DNA of 64,000 nucleotides from Edaphochlamys debaryana (taxonomy: Eukaryota > Chlorophyta > Chlorophyceae > Chlamydomonadales): assembly GCA_016858145.1 (NCBI GenBank), contig JAEHOE010000110.1:186001-250000 (forward strand). Direction: 5' to 3'. The notes under the pieces are model-generated. The model was not told the origin of the DNA, did no database searches, and was given only the letters and a program-made list of their open reading frames with translations. Below, in pieces: positions 10,201 through 21,023 of the stretch (position 1 is the first letter of the stretch; every line of letters begins with the position of its first letter). A program made the position numbers and the translations under genes.

Positions 10201-13200
10201 GGTGGCTCTGCAGCACTGGGATTTGGACGGCCTGGACCACCAGGTGAGGGGGGGAAGGGGGTTTGGGAGGGGGACGGGCCGACCTACAGTGTTGCCCTCA
10301 CTCCCTTGATTGTGCTTTTGCGCCGGGCCCCCCTCCTCTACCGCCCTCCCTCCCTCCCCCCCAAGGCTGTGCCCACGCTGGTCAAGTTTCTGCGCACGTG
10401 CAACACCCTGGAGTCATTGAGGCTGTCAGGTGGGGGGGGGGGGCTGGGGGGAAGGGAGGGAAGGGGAGCGGGCGGTGAAGGGAGGTGGAGGGGCTGTAGA
10501 GCGACGGCCAGGGGAAGGCCGGGGTAAGGCCAAGTACGGCATCCACGGCCGCCACCTCGTCCTGCACCTCCTCTCCTACCCCAACCCCATTCCCCCCTCT
10601 TGCCTCTCCCCCCCCCCAGAGAACCCCATCGGGGACCTCTCCGGCACCTCCCTCATGCAGTGCCTGGGCCGATACCCCGGCCGCCTGGCGCAGCTGGACC
10701 TGGCCCGGGTCAACGTGGGGCAGCAGAGCATCAAGGCAAGGGGGGGGGGGAAGAGGCAAGGGGGGGGGGGTAGAGGCAAGGAGGCAAGGCAGGGGGGGCA
10801 CCTGGCCCGGGTCAACTTGGGGCAGCAGAGCAAATCTGATCAGGTCCTGCGTAGGGAAGGGAATGGGAGCCAAGTGGTTGGGTGCCGGGCCAAGGTCTAT
10901 GAGCACCCCATCCATTGCCATCATCCCCGCCTTCCTCCCCTCTGCTCACCCCCTCCCTCAGGCCCTGGCCCAGGCCGTGACTAATTGCCGTACGCTCAAG
11001 CGCCTGGTGCTGGCGGGCAACGGGCTGAGCGGCCGGGTGCTGGGGGGGCTGTGCGGGGCGTTGTTCGCGGGTGAGGCCAGGGGGGGGGGCTTGGGGGGGG
11101 GGGCTTGGGGGGTGTTTGTTGCTGAGGGGGTCTAGGGAGGGGGGAGGGGGCTTGGGGGAGAGGGGTGGGTGGTTCCGCGCTGGGACAGAAGGAGGTGTGG
11201 AGTTGCTCGACATCGTTGCCATTGTCAGACCCCAAACCTTCCCAACTGACCCCCTAAACCCCAAACCCGCAATCCCCAGGCGGTGTGGAGATGCTCGATA
11301 TCTCAGACAATCCCGTGGGGCTCGACTTCGCCGTCGCCCTCTCCGCCGCCGCCACCGCCGCCGTCACCGCCGCCGTCGCCGAGGCCGCCGCCGCCGCCCT
11401 CGCCGCCGCCGAGGCGGCGCCGCCAGCCTCCGCCGCCGCCACTCCCCAGACCACCTCCTCTGGCGCCGCCCCCCCGGCCGCCGCCGCCGGCTCCTCCGCC
11501 CCCACCCCCTCGCCCCCCGTGGTCCCAAGATTGGCGTTTTCACGGCAGATCTCTTTCGCTGGATCTTCCCTGGCGGCCAGTGCCGCATCTGAGGTCGTAC
11601 CCGTCGCTCCCGGGCCGTCGCTGCTGATCCTGGCGGATACGAATCTGGGACCGGATGGCATGCAGGTGGGGGGAGGGGTGGCTGAGGGGAAGGAAGGGGG
11701 GAGGAAGGGGGGAGCTCAGGAAGGGAGGAAGACAGGGAATGACACTTCGGGAAGTGAACGAGGCGCTCTATCACCTCACTCATCACCCCCGCAAGTCCCC
11801 CGCCCCACCCCTGCCACGACCCTGACCCCAACCCCAACCCCCTCTACCCACCCACTCACCCCCCTCTACCCCACCCCCACCCCCTTCCCCCCCACAGGCC
11901 CTGTGCGGCGCCCTCCGGCAGTGCGGGGGCCTGCACGGCCTGTCGCTGCCCCGCAACGCCCTCTCCTATGACGGACTGGCGGCTCTGGCGGGGCTGATGG
12001 CGGGGTTCGGGGGGCAGCAGCTGTCCACCCTGACCACCCTGGACCTGGGGGGTGAGATCATGGGGGGAGGTCCTGAGAGGGGGGGGAGGGGGGGAGTCCT
12101 GAGAGGGGCTGAGAGGGAGGGGGAGGGGGGCAGCAGCTGTCCACCCTGACCACCCTGGACCTGGGGGGTGAGATCATGGGGGGAGGTCCTGAGAGGGGGG
12201 GGAGGGGGGGAGTCCTGAGAGGGGCTGAGAGGGAGGGGGAGGGGGGCAGCAGCTGTCCACCCTGACCACCCTGGACCTGGGGGGTGAGATCATGGGGGGA
12301 GGTCCTGAGAGGGGGGGGGAGGGGGGAAGTCCTGAGAGGGGCGGAGAGGGAGGGGGAGGGGGGCAGCAGCTGTCCGCCCTGACCACCCTGGACCTGGGGG
12401 GTGAGATCATGGGGGGAGGTCCTGAGAGGGGGGGGAGGGGGGGAGTCCTGAGAGGGGCGGAGAGGGAGGGGGAGGGGGGCAGCAGCTGTCCGCCCTGACC
12501 ACCCTGGACCTGGGGGGTGAGTCTGGGGCCCTAAGAGGGGGGTTCATGAGAGGAGGGGAGGGGTAGGCGGGGGCCCCTGAGAGAAGGACGGGAAGAGGAG
12601 CAGTGGTGAAGGGGTGTCCTTCCACCCTAGACTTGGGGGTCGAGACCTTTTAGGGGGGCGGGGGAGGGGCATCAGCACAGGGAACGCCTGCCCAGCTCGA
12701 CTGTCCCCTCAAGCACTCACCGCCCTACCCCCCCTCCTCCCTACCCTACCCTCCACCCCCCTAACCTCCACCCTCCGCAGGCAACTTCCTGCCCTCTGAC
12801 GGTGTGGCCTCGCTGGCCTCGGCCCTGCGGCGGCTGCCGGGGCTCAAGGTGCTGAGCCTGGAGGGCTGCGGACTCAGCGGGCCAGAGGTGAGCGGCCCAA
12901 TCCTTCCTCCCCTCCGCCCCTTTCAAGATATGTCCGTCCGCTTTCTCTGTCCGTCTGCTTGGCTTCGAGCTCGACAGGCAGGCAGGCCCCCCGCTCTCCC
13001 CAGCCCGCGCGGATGCTTTCCCCTTACTCCCGGGCAGGGCGGGCCGACCTCAGCCACCCCAACTCCTCCCGAGGCGACCCGCCCCCGCTCAGATAAAACA
13101 CCCCAGTGCACCCTCCCCCCTTCCCCCTTCTCCGGGCTCGCTAGCTGCCGCCACAGGCCTTACCGTATCTCTCCTTTCCGATACGTCAAAGTTCGCCCCC

Positions 13201-16200
13201 GTCTTCCCCTCTGCCTCCTCTTGCCCCTCCTGAGGGGGCGTGATCCCTCTCAGCTTTTCACCCCAGCCAACCGCAACAACCCCTCCGCCTGAACCCCCCC
13301 TGTGCACGTGTGCAGGTGGCGGTGGTGTGTGAGGCGGTGCGCGTGTCTGATCGCGTGCTGGACCTGCTGGGGAAGGTCATGCTGGGCGTGATCAACCCGC
13401 ACTCGTCCGTCCAGCAGGTGTGTTGGGGGGGGGGGAGGGGGAGGGAGGAGGAAGGGAAAGGGGAGGCAGGAGGAGGGGAGAAGGGGGCGAGTTCAAGGGC
13501 GACAGCGCTCCCCACCTGCTCGGTGACGACCACATCGCAGCATCCGCGCATCCCTAGCATCTAAGCACCCTCCTCCCTTCCACCCCATCCCCCTCTTACC
13601 ACCCCCTCAGGGCACCATACCCGGCATCTCGGGCCCCAATGAGGTCATGTTGGGGCTACAGGTAGGGGGGGCGGGGGGGGGGGCATGGAGGGAGGGGCGG
13701 GGCTACAGGTAGTGTGTTGGGAGGGGGCGGGCATAGAGGGAGGGGTCATTGTGGGTAAGGCTCCTCGACCCCAAACAACCACGTCCACCCCATCAACCGT
13801 TGAGGAGCCGCCAACCGCCAACCACCAACCGTCAACCGCCCCCACAGGACTCCATGCTGGACCTGCTGGCGGCGCGTGGCGGGCGGTTCTCGTTGGTCAA
13901 CATCGATGCGTACGGCGGTGTGGAGGCGGTGTGCGGGCTGCCGCAGGTGGGGGTGGGGTGGGGGATGGGGGCGGTTGAGAGGGGGGAGGGAGTTGGATCT
14001 TTGACTTGGTGGATATTGGCGGGAGAGGAGAAGGGCTGGCCATCTGTCTTGCAGTGACCAGGGAGTAAACTAAGTCCCCATTCCTATCCTTACCCCTGGC
14101 CCCACCTCCCAGGGCGCCACCAGGGCACCACCAGGAAGGTCCTTCCTCCTTCCCGCAGCGCCCCCCCCCCTGGACTTCCTCCCTACCCCCCCCCCCGCAC
14201 GTGTTCTCCCCCCCCTCCCCCCCTCTCCCCCCCCCCCTGTCAGGGCACCACCATGAAGGTCCTCCCCGACACCCCCTCCATGCTGCTGAGGTGGATGCTG
14301 CAGGTGGGTCAGGGGGGGGGGAGAGGGGGCAGGGGGCAGGGGAGAGGGGGCAGGGGGCAGGGGGCAGGGGGCAGGGGAGAGGGGGCAGGGGAGAGGGGGC
14401 AGGGGGCAGGGGGCAGGGGGCAGGGGGCAGGGGGCAGGGGAGAGGGGGCAGGGGGCAGGGGGCAGGGGGCAGGGGGCAGGGGGCAGGGGGCAGGGGAGAG
14501 GGGGCAGGGGGCAGGGGGCAGGGAGGGGGGATAGAGGAGGGAGGGTCGTGAGGGAGAGGGCAGCAGGCCGCGGAGGGGGCGGGGAAGGGCCGGGCGGGGG
14601 GCGGGGGTTGCTCTCCACGGCAGCTCTCTGCAGCCCTCTCGCCCGCCCCGCCCCATCGCCCACACCGCAACCCACAGCCCCCTTGTCCCCCAAACCTCCT
14701 TACCCGCAACCCTCTTCAAGACGCTTAAAGAAGTACCTCCCCACGCCCCCCCCCCCATCTCTGGAAATCTGCTCGCCCCACCTCAACCCCCAATACCACC
14801 CTTCCCCCCTCCTCAGCACGGCCACCTGCGCTCCCTGCTCCTGCACGGCCTCGAGGCTCTGTCGCTGGCGAGGGAGGGCGACCGCCGGGGCCTGGCGCGC
14901 TTCCAGCAGCAGCTGCAGGTGGGGGGGGGATGACTAAGGGGGTAAGGGGGGCGTGACTAAGGGGGGCGGGGGGAGGGAGGGCGACCGCCGGGGCCTGGCC
15001 TATGCTGCCCGTCTGTTCCCACCGCACCTACCTTGACCCCTTCTTTCCCCGCACACGGGAGAGGCGCGAAGCCCGGGTGTAGCCTACCTACATCCCACGC
15101 ACATCCCACGCTGCCAGCCCCCCCCTTCCCCCCTTTCCCCCCTTCCCCTTAACCCCTTCCTCCCCCTCCTCTTTCCCCCCACACAGGAGATGCGTGGCGC
15201 GGGCTGCAAGCTGCGCGCCCTCAACGTGGGTCAGAACTGCCTCCCCCCCGAGGCGGGCACGGGCATCGCGGTCATGCTGTGCTTCAACAGCTCGCTGCAG
15301 GTGTGTGCTGATCCCGTGTTTGTTACGAGTAAGGCGAACTCAAAAGATCAAAGCGTGTAGCGGGGAGGATGGGTGGAAGCGTAGGGAGGGGAGGGAGGCG
15401 AAAGGGTGGGGGAGAAGACCGAGTGAGAGGTGGAGGAAAGGGAACCGTTCCCTTGTGCCTCCCACTCCCCTGTTGTCCTCCCACTTCAACCACCTCTTCC
15501 GCGCCCACGGTTTCCCCCTGGTCCCCATCCCCCCCTCCCCCTCCCCCCCCCCTCCCCCTCAGGACCTGCAGCTCCGCGGCTCCTCCGCCACTACAATCCT
15601 GTCCTCCCAGCTCAAACCCCCCTCTCCCCTCCATCCCCCCATCCCCCTATCCTCCCCCCCCCCTTAGGACCTGCAGCTCCGCGGCTCCTCCTGCGACCGC
15701 AGCACCTTCAAGGCCTTCGAGCAATGGCACAAGGTGGGGGCAGGGGGGGGGCGGGGGGGGGCGGGGGGGGGCGGGGGGGCGTTGGAATGGGAGAGAGAGA
15801 GCGTGCAGGGGCTGGGCAGGAAGGGGAGGCAGGGTGGCTGGTGCTAGGCGGGATCGCGGGGTCGCTTTGGGAGGTAGATACGGTAGCCGGCCGGTTCCAA
15901 GGCGCTCGAAGCCCGACCCATCCCGGGTGTGAGGGGGGCAATGGGAGAGAACGTTGCCGGGGCTGGGCAGGAAGGGGGCTTACTGAGTGCGCACGCGTGG
16001 TCCTCATTAACTCCTCTCGTCCTTCTGCCCTTGCAACCCCCCCTCCCCCCTTCCCTCCCCCCCACCCTCCCCCCTTCCCCCCCCTGACAGGTCATCAAGG
16101 GCTTCCAGGAGGCCCTCCCCTGCGCCCCCGCCCTCACCGCCCTGGACGCAACGGCCGCCGGAATAACAGACGCCTGCTCCGCGGGCTTCAGGTCAGCGGG

Positions 16201-18292
16201 TCGCAAGAGGTCCCGCAAATCCGCTGAGGCACCGGGAGCTTTGGGCCCTCTAAGTTTAGCAAGTGGCTCTAAGTCTTGTAAATGGTTCTAATTCTGCAAG
16301 TGGTTCTGAGTTTGCCCCTACCCGTTGGCCCTGGCTTCAGGCGCCTGCTCGAGTGCAGCGCGTCGCTCCGGCACCTGCGGTTGGACCGCAACCGACTCAA
16401 CCAACCGGCCATGCAGGTGCGACGGTTGGCGGTTGGGGGCGGTTGGGGTCGTTGACGGTTTCAGTGCGCTCGCGCGACGCCGACCTCTGCGCTCCCGACC
16501 CCACGACGCCCCTCACCTCATGCCTCACCCCGCCCCTACCCTACCCCCCCACCCTCTCCTTCCCCACCTCCCCTCCCCCCCAACCCCCACCCTCCACCCC
16601 CCCAGATCCTGGCCCCCGCCCTCACCACCCAGCCCGCGCTGCTGTCCCTCTCCATGGACGCCTGCTGCGACGAGGCGCCCGCCATGGCGGCGGCGGTGCA
16701 CGTGCTGGGGGGCAACCTGCGGCTGCAGCGGGTCAGCCTGCGGGGCTGCTTCCTGGACGGGGCGATCGGCAAGTGAGTGGGGGGGGGAGGGGGGTGGGGC
16801 AGGGGGGAAGGGGGGCAGGGGAGGGGGAAGAAGGGGGGGAAGAAGGGGCTTTCGTGTTGCGCGTGAGGGGCGGGGATGGGATGGCGCCAGCAACCACGGC
16901 AATGGGTCCCGGGGCAGTTCCTGGGTGGCCCCAGGGGTCCGCAAAGACGCAGGTAGGGACCCGCCTCCACACACCTTTTCCCCCACCCCACTGCACACAC
17001 GACATTATCCCACCCCCCCCCACCCCCTCCCCCTCAGGGGCCTGGCCGCCGCCGTGGCCAAGCACCCCAACCTCACGGCCCTGTCCCTGGGGGGGGCCAT
17101 GCGGTACAAGATCGGGGACGACGGAGCTACGGCCCTGGGTGGGTGGGGGGTCAGGAGGGGGGGGGGCGTTGGGTTTTGGGGGGCCGGAGGGGTTGTGCGG
17201 GGTCTCTGGCTGGGCTGGGGGTGTGGAAACGTAGGCCGCATGCATTGCTGAGCGGCAGTGCAGGCTCGAACAATTAAGTTTATCACCCCTTCCTCCCTTC
17301 CTTTCCCCCCCTGCCGCATCCCCCCCACGCAGGCCGCGCGCTCCGCTCCTCGCTCCGCCTGGCCTCCGTGAACCTGGCGGTGGTGGGGCTGGCGGACGGC
17401 GCGGGCACCTCGGCGCTGGCGGCGGCGCTGGCCTCTAACAACCGCCTGAAAGAGGTGGACCTCAGCGGTGAGGGGGTGGGGAAGGGGGAGGGCAGTACCG
17501 GTACGGCATTCGGCGAGGAATAGGGAGGACAGGAGAGGGGGTAGGAGGGCGTTCAAGCAGGGGCAGAAGATGCGCGCTCCTAGGTCTTAACCCCCGTCGA
17601 TCCCCTTTGACCGCTCTCCTTTCCTCCCTCGCGGCCCCCTCCCCCCTCCTCCCAAAGGCAACTCCATCGGCCCCCACGGGGGGCAGCAGCTGGTGTCGGC
17701 CCTGCAGCAGCGCTCCATCCGCCTGCAGGTGTGTGGGGGGGGGGGTTAGCCTGGGAACACTCGGTAATCAGGGCCGGGGTCCCGGTGCCGGGCGCGCTTA
17801 AGGATACGGGTAAGCCAGGCGGACCCGCTCCCGCCCCCCAAAGCTTCCCACTCTCCACGCACCCCCCCCCCCCCCAGCGCCTGGCCCTGGACGGCAACGT
17901 GCGGGTGCCCCCCCACACGCTGCGGGCAGCCATGAACATGTGCACACCGGCGGTGAGCCGGGGGAGGGGAGGGGCCGTATTTGGGGCCGTATGGGGGGCC
18001 CTATTGGGTAGAGGCTGGTGGGTCGCTGGCTGGGTAGGGGTTTGGCCTGTCTGAGGGGCGCAGTCGCCCCACTAGCATCCTGTCTTGACGGGCGTAAAAA
18101 GCGAACCTCTTTGAGTTTCTCACCCCAACCCCACCCCTTCCGTGTCCCCCCACCCCGCCCCCCCCCCCCCCACCCCCCAGGTGGCGGACCGCAAGGGCGT
18201 GCAGGACTTCAGCGGCGGCAGCATCAGCGCGGGTCCTCCCCCCCACGACTGGGGCCCCTTCAACCCCATTGGCGATGCCCTGCCCGGCGGCC

Positions 18293-18327
<35 letters not shown>

Positions 18328-19800
18328 AGCGGCCCCGGCGGCACGCCCGCTGGATCCACGGTGCCCGTACTGATGCTCAGATCCAAGAGCAGCACGGGGC
18401 TGCAGGCGCTGCTGTCGCCCAGGTGGGTTGGTTGACCGTTGGGCGTTGGTACCGTACTTTAACGGTTGGCACCTGGCGAGCGTACTCCGGCCCTGCTCCG
18501 GCCCCAACCATCCTTATCGCCTCTCTATCGCCTCTCGTTCAAAACATACCCCCAACCACCCCTACCGGCCCCCCTCCTGCACCCCAGGTTTCTGAGCACC
18601 AGCAGCCCGCGGGGACCCAACCTCACCTCGGGGGGCGGAGGGGAGGGAGGCCCCCGCCCCCCCGTGTCGGGCCACGCCAGCCTGCGCAGCCGCAACGGCG
18701 TAACGCTCGGCAGCGCCGCCGCCACGACGGAGCCCGGCGGCGGCTCGGCGCCCGCCAGCCCGCGTGGCGGCGGCGCCGCCGCCCGCCGCCCGGGCTCGGC
18801 GCCGCGAGGTCGCAGCAACCTCGGCGGCACTGGCGGCGGCGGCGGCGGCTCGCCGGCGCGCCGCCGCGGCGGCGCCGCTGGCAGCGGCGGTGGGGCCGGC
18901 GGCGGCGGCGGCGACATGGAGGACCCGCTGGCTGATGACGACGATCTGATGAGTAATGCCGGCGGGCCCGGTACGTCACGGCGGGCCTCGCCCCGCCGCG
19001 GCGGCGGCGGCATGGGCGTGATGGAGGACCCGCTGGCGGACGACGGCGGCGGCGCCGTACTGATGCGGTCGCAGAGTGGCCTTTCGCCTGCCAGGACGCC
19101 GCGCCGCCGCGGCGCTTCGACTTCTGCCGTACCGGGCTCGCTCCAGCCCCAGTCCTCCACGCCCCTATCGATCAACCTCAGCGGCGTGCTGTCCGGCGCC
19201 CTGTCCGGAGCTCTTCCGGACCCGACGGCGCCGCCGCCCGGAAGCCCTAACATGTCGGAGCGAGGTAGCGGCGGCGGACGCTTGACGCCACGATCCCGAG
19301 TGCCCGTTTCGAGGGAGCCGTCGCAGCAATGGGCGGAGCGGTTGGGCGCTGGCGGCGGCCCGCCGCTCAAGATGTCCCCCCGCGACTCCGCCCCCGCCTC
19401 GTCGCCCGACTCCCACTCGCCCATGTACAGCCCACGTGGTACGGCAGCCTTCACGCGGTCCGCCACCACGGGCTTCGTGGGTACGGCAGGCGGCGGTACG
19501 GGTACGGGTGCGGACGGCGGCGGCATGTTTCCCACGCCGCCAACCGCTCGCCACATGTCGCTGCGGCAGTTGGCGGTTGAGGGGTCGGCGGCGGCGGCCG
19601 CCGCCGCGGGGTCTCCAACCGCCATGCTCTCACCCCGCGGGGGAGGCTCAGGGTCAGGGGTGGGGCCGGGGGGCGCGCCGGAGTCGCCGGGTTCGGGGGG
19701 GGCCCGGCCCCGGAGTGCCGCGACGGGGGCGTCCCCCGCCAGGCTGCCCCCCGGGAGCCCCCGAGAGAGCTCCGGCAGTCGCCAGCGGTTGCTGTCGTGA
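4219..19800 (+). CDS. TIR domain - helical linker - leucine-rich repeat protein, 34 exons, ~1763 residues
   Basis: Exons: 4219-4267, 5120-5550, 6007-6195, 6682-6769, 7135-7230, 7574-7647, 7908-7986, 8311-8398, 8818-8965, 9211-9304, 9528-9664, 9956-10063, 10366-10429, 10620-10735, 10962-11070, 11280-11665, 11898-12051, 12781-12887, 13316-13417, 13611-13661, 13848-13946, 14244-14303, 14817-14918, 15187-15300, 15668-15733, 16091-16191, 16341-16416, 16606-16772, 17038-17138, 17333-17467, 17658-17728, 17878-17952, 18181-18422, 18588-19800. All phases close (5292 nt). The start has a good context (aacaccATGG). Residues 1-148 are Gly/Ala/Pro-rich. About 149-252 form a TIR domain: strand IYISHKW, helix EWIQRWIGMF, then CEYCVLLVT, S..HKEV with Glu223 at the NAD-cleaving position, and CRIVPILHKD. 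Residues 253 to about 480 are helical; VKELLELAGLTRAFELL with VSDLKKLF is faintly SAM-like. About 480-1279 hold some 20 ribonuclease-inhibitor-type LRRs, often near one per exon. 1280-1763 are disordered. I see no P-loop or NB-ARC. A role in sensing or NAD signalling is inference. Confidence 0.85.
6199..6402 (+). repeat. (GGACCGGACT)n microsatellite in intron 3 of the TIR-LRR gene
   Basis: Degenerate GGACCGGACT and ACCGGACGG units fill 6199-6290 and return at 6345-6402, straight after the donor that interrupts the TIR domain. Some units are interrupted by unrelated sequence. Confidence 0.75.
6633..6651 (+). repeat. Dispersed intronic element, partial copy
   Basis: Contains GCTCAGCAACAAACACCC, the 3' part of the element described at 7030-7099. 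It lies in intron 3 of the TIR-LRR gene. Confidence 0.4.
7030..7099 (+). repeat. Dispersed intronic element, long copy 1
   Basis: About 70 bp with core CGACGCGATCCCG followed by (G/C)TCA(G/A)CAACAG, in intron 4 of the TIR-LRR gene. It matches 9405-9476 over most of its length. Shorter pieces occur at 6633-6651 (+), 8019-8046 (-), 11111-11130 (-) and 42428-42449 (-). It translates openly, but no family is recognised. Confidence 0.55.
7231..7360 (+). repeat. Degenerate (TTGCAGGGGGG)n G-rich repeat in intron 5
   Basis: Runs of G of up to 14 bases alternate with TTGCA or CTGCA right after the donor at 7231. The transcript strand is strongly G-quadruplex prone. Confidence 0.6.
8019..8046 (-). repeat. 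Dispersed intronic element, inverted partial copy
   Basis: GTTTGTTGCTGAGCGGGATC on the + strand is the reverse complement of the GATCCCGCTCAGCAACA core of the element at 7030-7099 and 9405-9476. It lies in intron 7 of the TIR-LRR gene. Confidence 0.5.
9405..9476 (+). repeat. Dispersed intronic element, long copy 2
   Basis: Second long copy, in intron 10 of the TIR-LRR gene. It shares GGCGACGCGATCCCG and the flanking CTCAACAACAG block with 7030-7099, with scattered substitutions. Confidence 0.55.
12015..12530 (+). repeat. Minisatellite of five 116-117-bp units, each carrying the end of an LRR exon and its donor
   Basis: CAGCAGCTGTCC recurs at 12015, 12131, 12247, 12364 and 12480. Each copy runs on through the codons for LTTLDLGG into a GTGAG donor and a G-rich spacer. 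Copy 1 is the true end of exon 17 (12051); copies 2-5 lie in intron 17. Reading through the first donor meets a stop in copy 2, so the first donor must be used. Copies differ by a few substitutions, so the array is recent. Confidence 0.9.
14304..14540 (+). repeat. (GGGGGCA/GGGGAGA)n low-complexity array in intron 22
   Basis: Over 200 bp of near-perfect 7-base units with four to five Gs each follow the exon 22 donor. The nascent RNA is G-rich and could form G-quadruplexes. Confidence 0.85.
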
Positions 19801-19900
19801 GCGGTTGCTGTCGTTAGCGGTTGCTGTCGTTAGCGGTTACTGTCGTGAGCAACTGCTGCCGTGAGCGGTTCCTATCGTGAGCGGTTGCTAACGTGAGCGG
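19785..19900 (+). repeat. Seven 16-bp tandem repeats spanning the TIR-LRR stop codon
   Basis: The unit gcggttgctgtcgtga, with variants, repeats about seven times from the last sense codons into the 3'UTR. The stop codon TGA is the last three bases of the first unit. Because 16 is not a multiple of three, gain or loss upstream of the stop would change the C-terminus. Confidence 0.85.
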
Positions 19901-20997
19901 TTTGTCGGCTGGCAGAACGGGGGGATGGGGTGGGGTGGGGACGGACGGAGTGGAGCGTGGGCATTGGGGTGGGAGGTGAGGAAGCGGGTTGTGGTTGGAT
20001 GGAGCTGGGTGGGGATGGGGTGAAGTCAAAGCAGCGCGCAGCTATCGGGGTGGGGGGTGGAGTGGAATGGGTTTAAGGCAAAGCGCAATGGTGCCCAGTG
20101 CACGAGGGCGCGCTCGGCTCCAGGCCTCGAATGGGATGGGGTGGAGAGGCGTGGGAGCGCTGAGGCTGGGGTGGCCGTACCGTAATGGGGGCTGTGGGGA
20201 GAGGGCTGGCACTCCGGTACTAACCCCGCGGCGGAAGATGCCATGGCTGCGTCGAAGCAAGGCGATGCGCAAAGTATGCGAAGTGAGAAGCGTTATGCTG
20301 AGTTGCTGACGGCTGACTTCGACTTGCATGGCTGACCCGATGCGTTTGGGCGTCGGCTCACCCGGTCTGACTTTGACTACATCCCCACTATTTCTTGAGA
20401 GGGTGACCGCGACTTGGCCGAGAACGAGAGTTTACCGCCAGGGCTTGAGGAAAAGGTTTACGCCGTTTACCGCCGAGGAGAACGTTGCTGACAGTCTGAC
20501 ACCCGGGCATCTGGGCTTGGTGAGGAGTGGTGGTGTGGAGGCCTCAGTCTGATATATGACTTCGAGGTTGTGGTTGAAGTGATCAATGCCCTTGGGCAGA
20601 TCAAGGAGGGCCTCATGGGACTGTGGGGAATGGGGAGCTGTGGGGCCTTACCGCCCAGACCCCAGAGCGGTGCGGCGTCCTGAACGCTGGACTCCTGGTG
20701 GCCGTGGTGGGTCCTGGGGCAGTGTCGCGCCCAGTTACGGGCTCGCACCAGTAGCCGCCACCTTCCCTTGCCACGTATCGCTGCGCTGCGGCAACGCGCC
20801 CCCGTAGTTCTACACCGTGCTGCTTCGGTGGCACTCGCGTCCCTGGCGGTCACCGTGGCTCTAAATGACCATGTCAGTCAAGTCACCAATGGCCAGGATA
20901 GCCTGCGCGCTAGCCTCTCAGGAGGCGGCTGATGGCGGTGATGCCAACCTAAGGACACATGGACGGGTCTTGCTGCCTGTCCGTTAGTAGTGCCAAG

Positions 20998-21023
20998 GGA
21001 AGGTGCCGTAGGCGGCACCTTCC
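20998..21023. other. Perfect 11-bp hairpin with four-base loop
   Basis: GGAAGGTGCCG, TAGG, CGGCACCTTCC: a perfect inverted repeat in the intergenic region. No function can be assigned from sequence. Confidence 0.7.

Noticed and set aside
12131..12516. Extra LRR-coding exons from minisatellite copies 2-5
   Set aside because: Reading through the first donor meets a stop in copy 2, and the copies lack usable acceptors of their own, so only copy 1 is treated as coding.
15561..15600. Alternative exon beginning with DLQLRGSS upstream of exon 25
   Set aside because: It is a decayed copy of the exon 25 start with a good acceptor, but the frame after the shared part is not LRR-like and no donor follows. 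Treated as an exon-edge copy.
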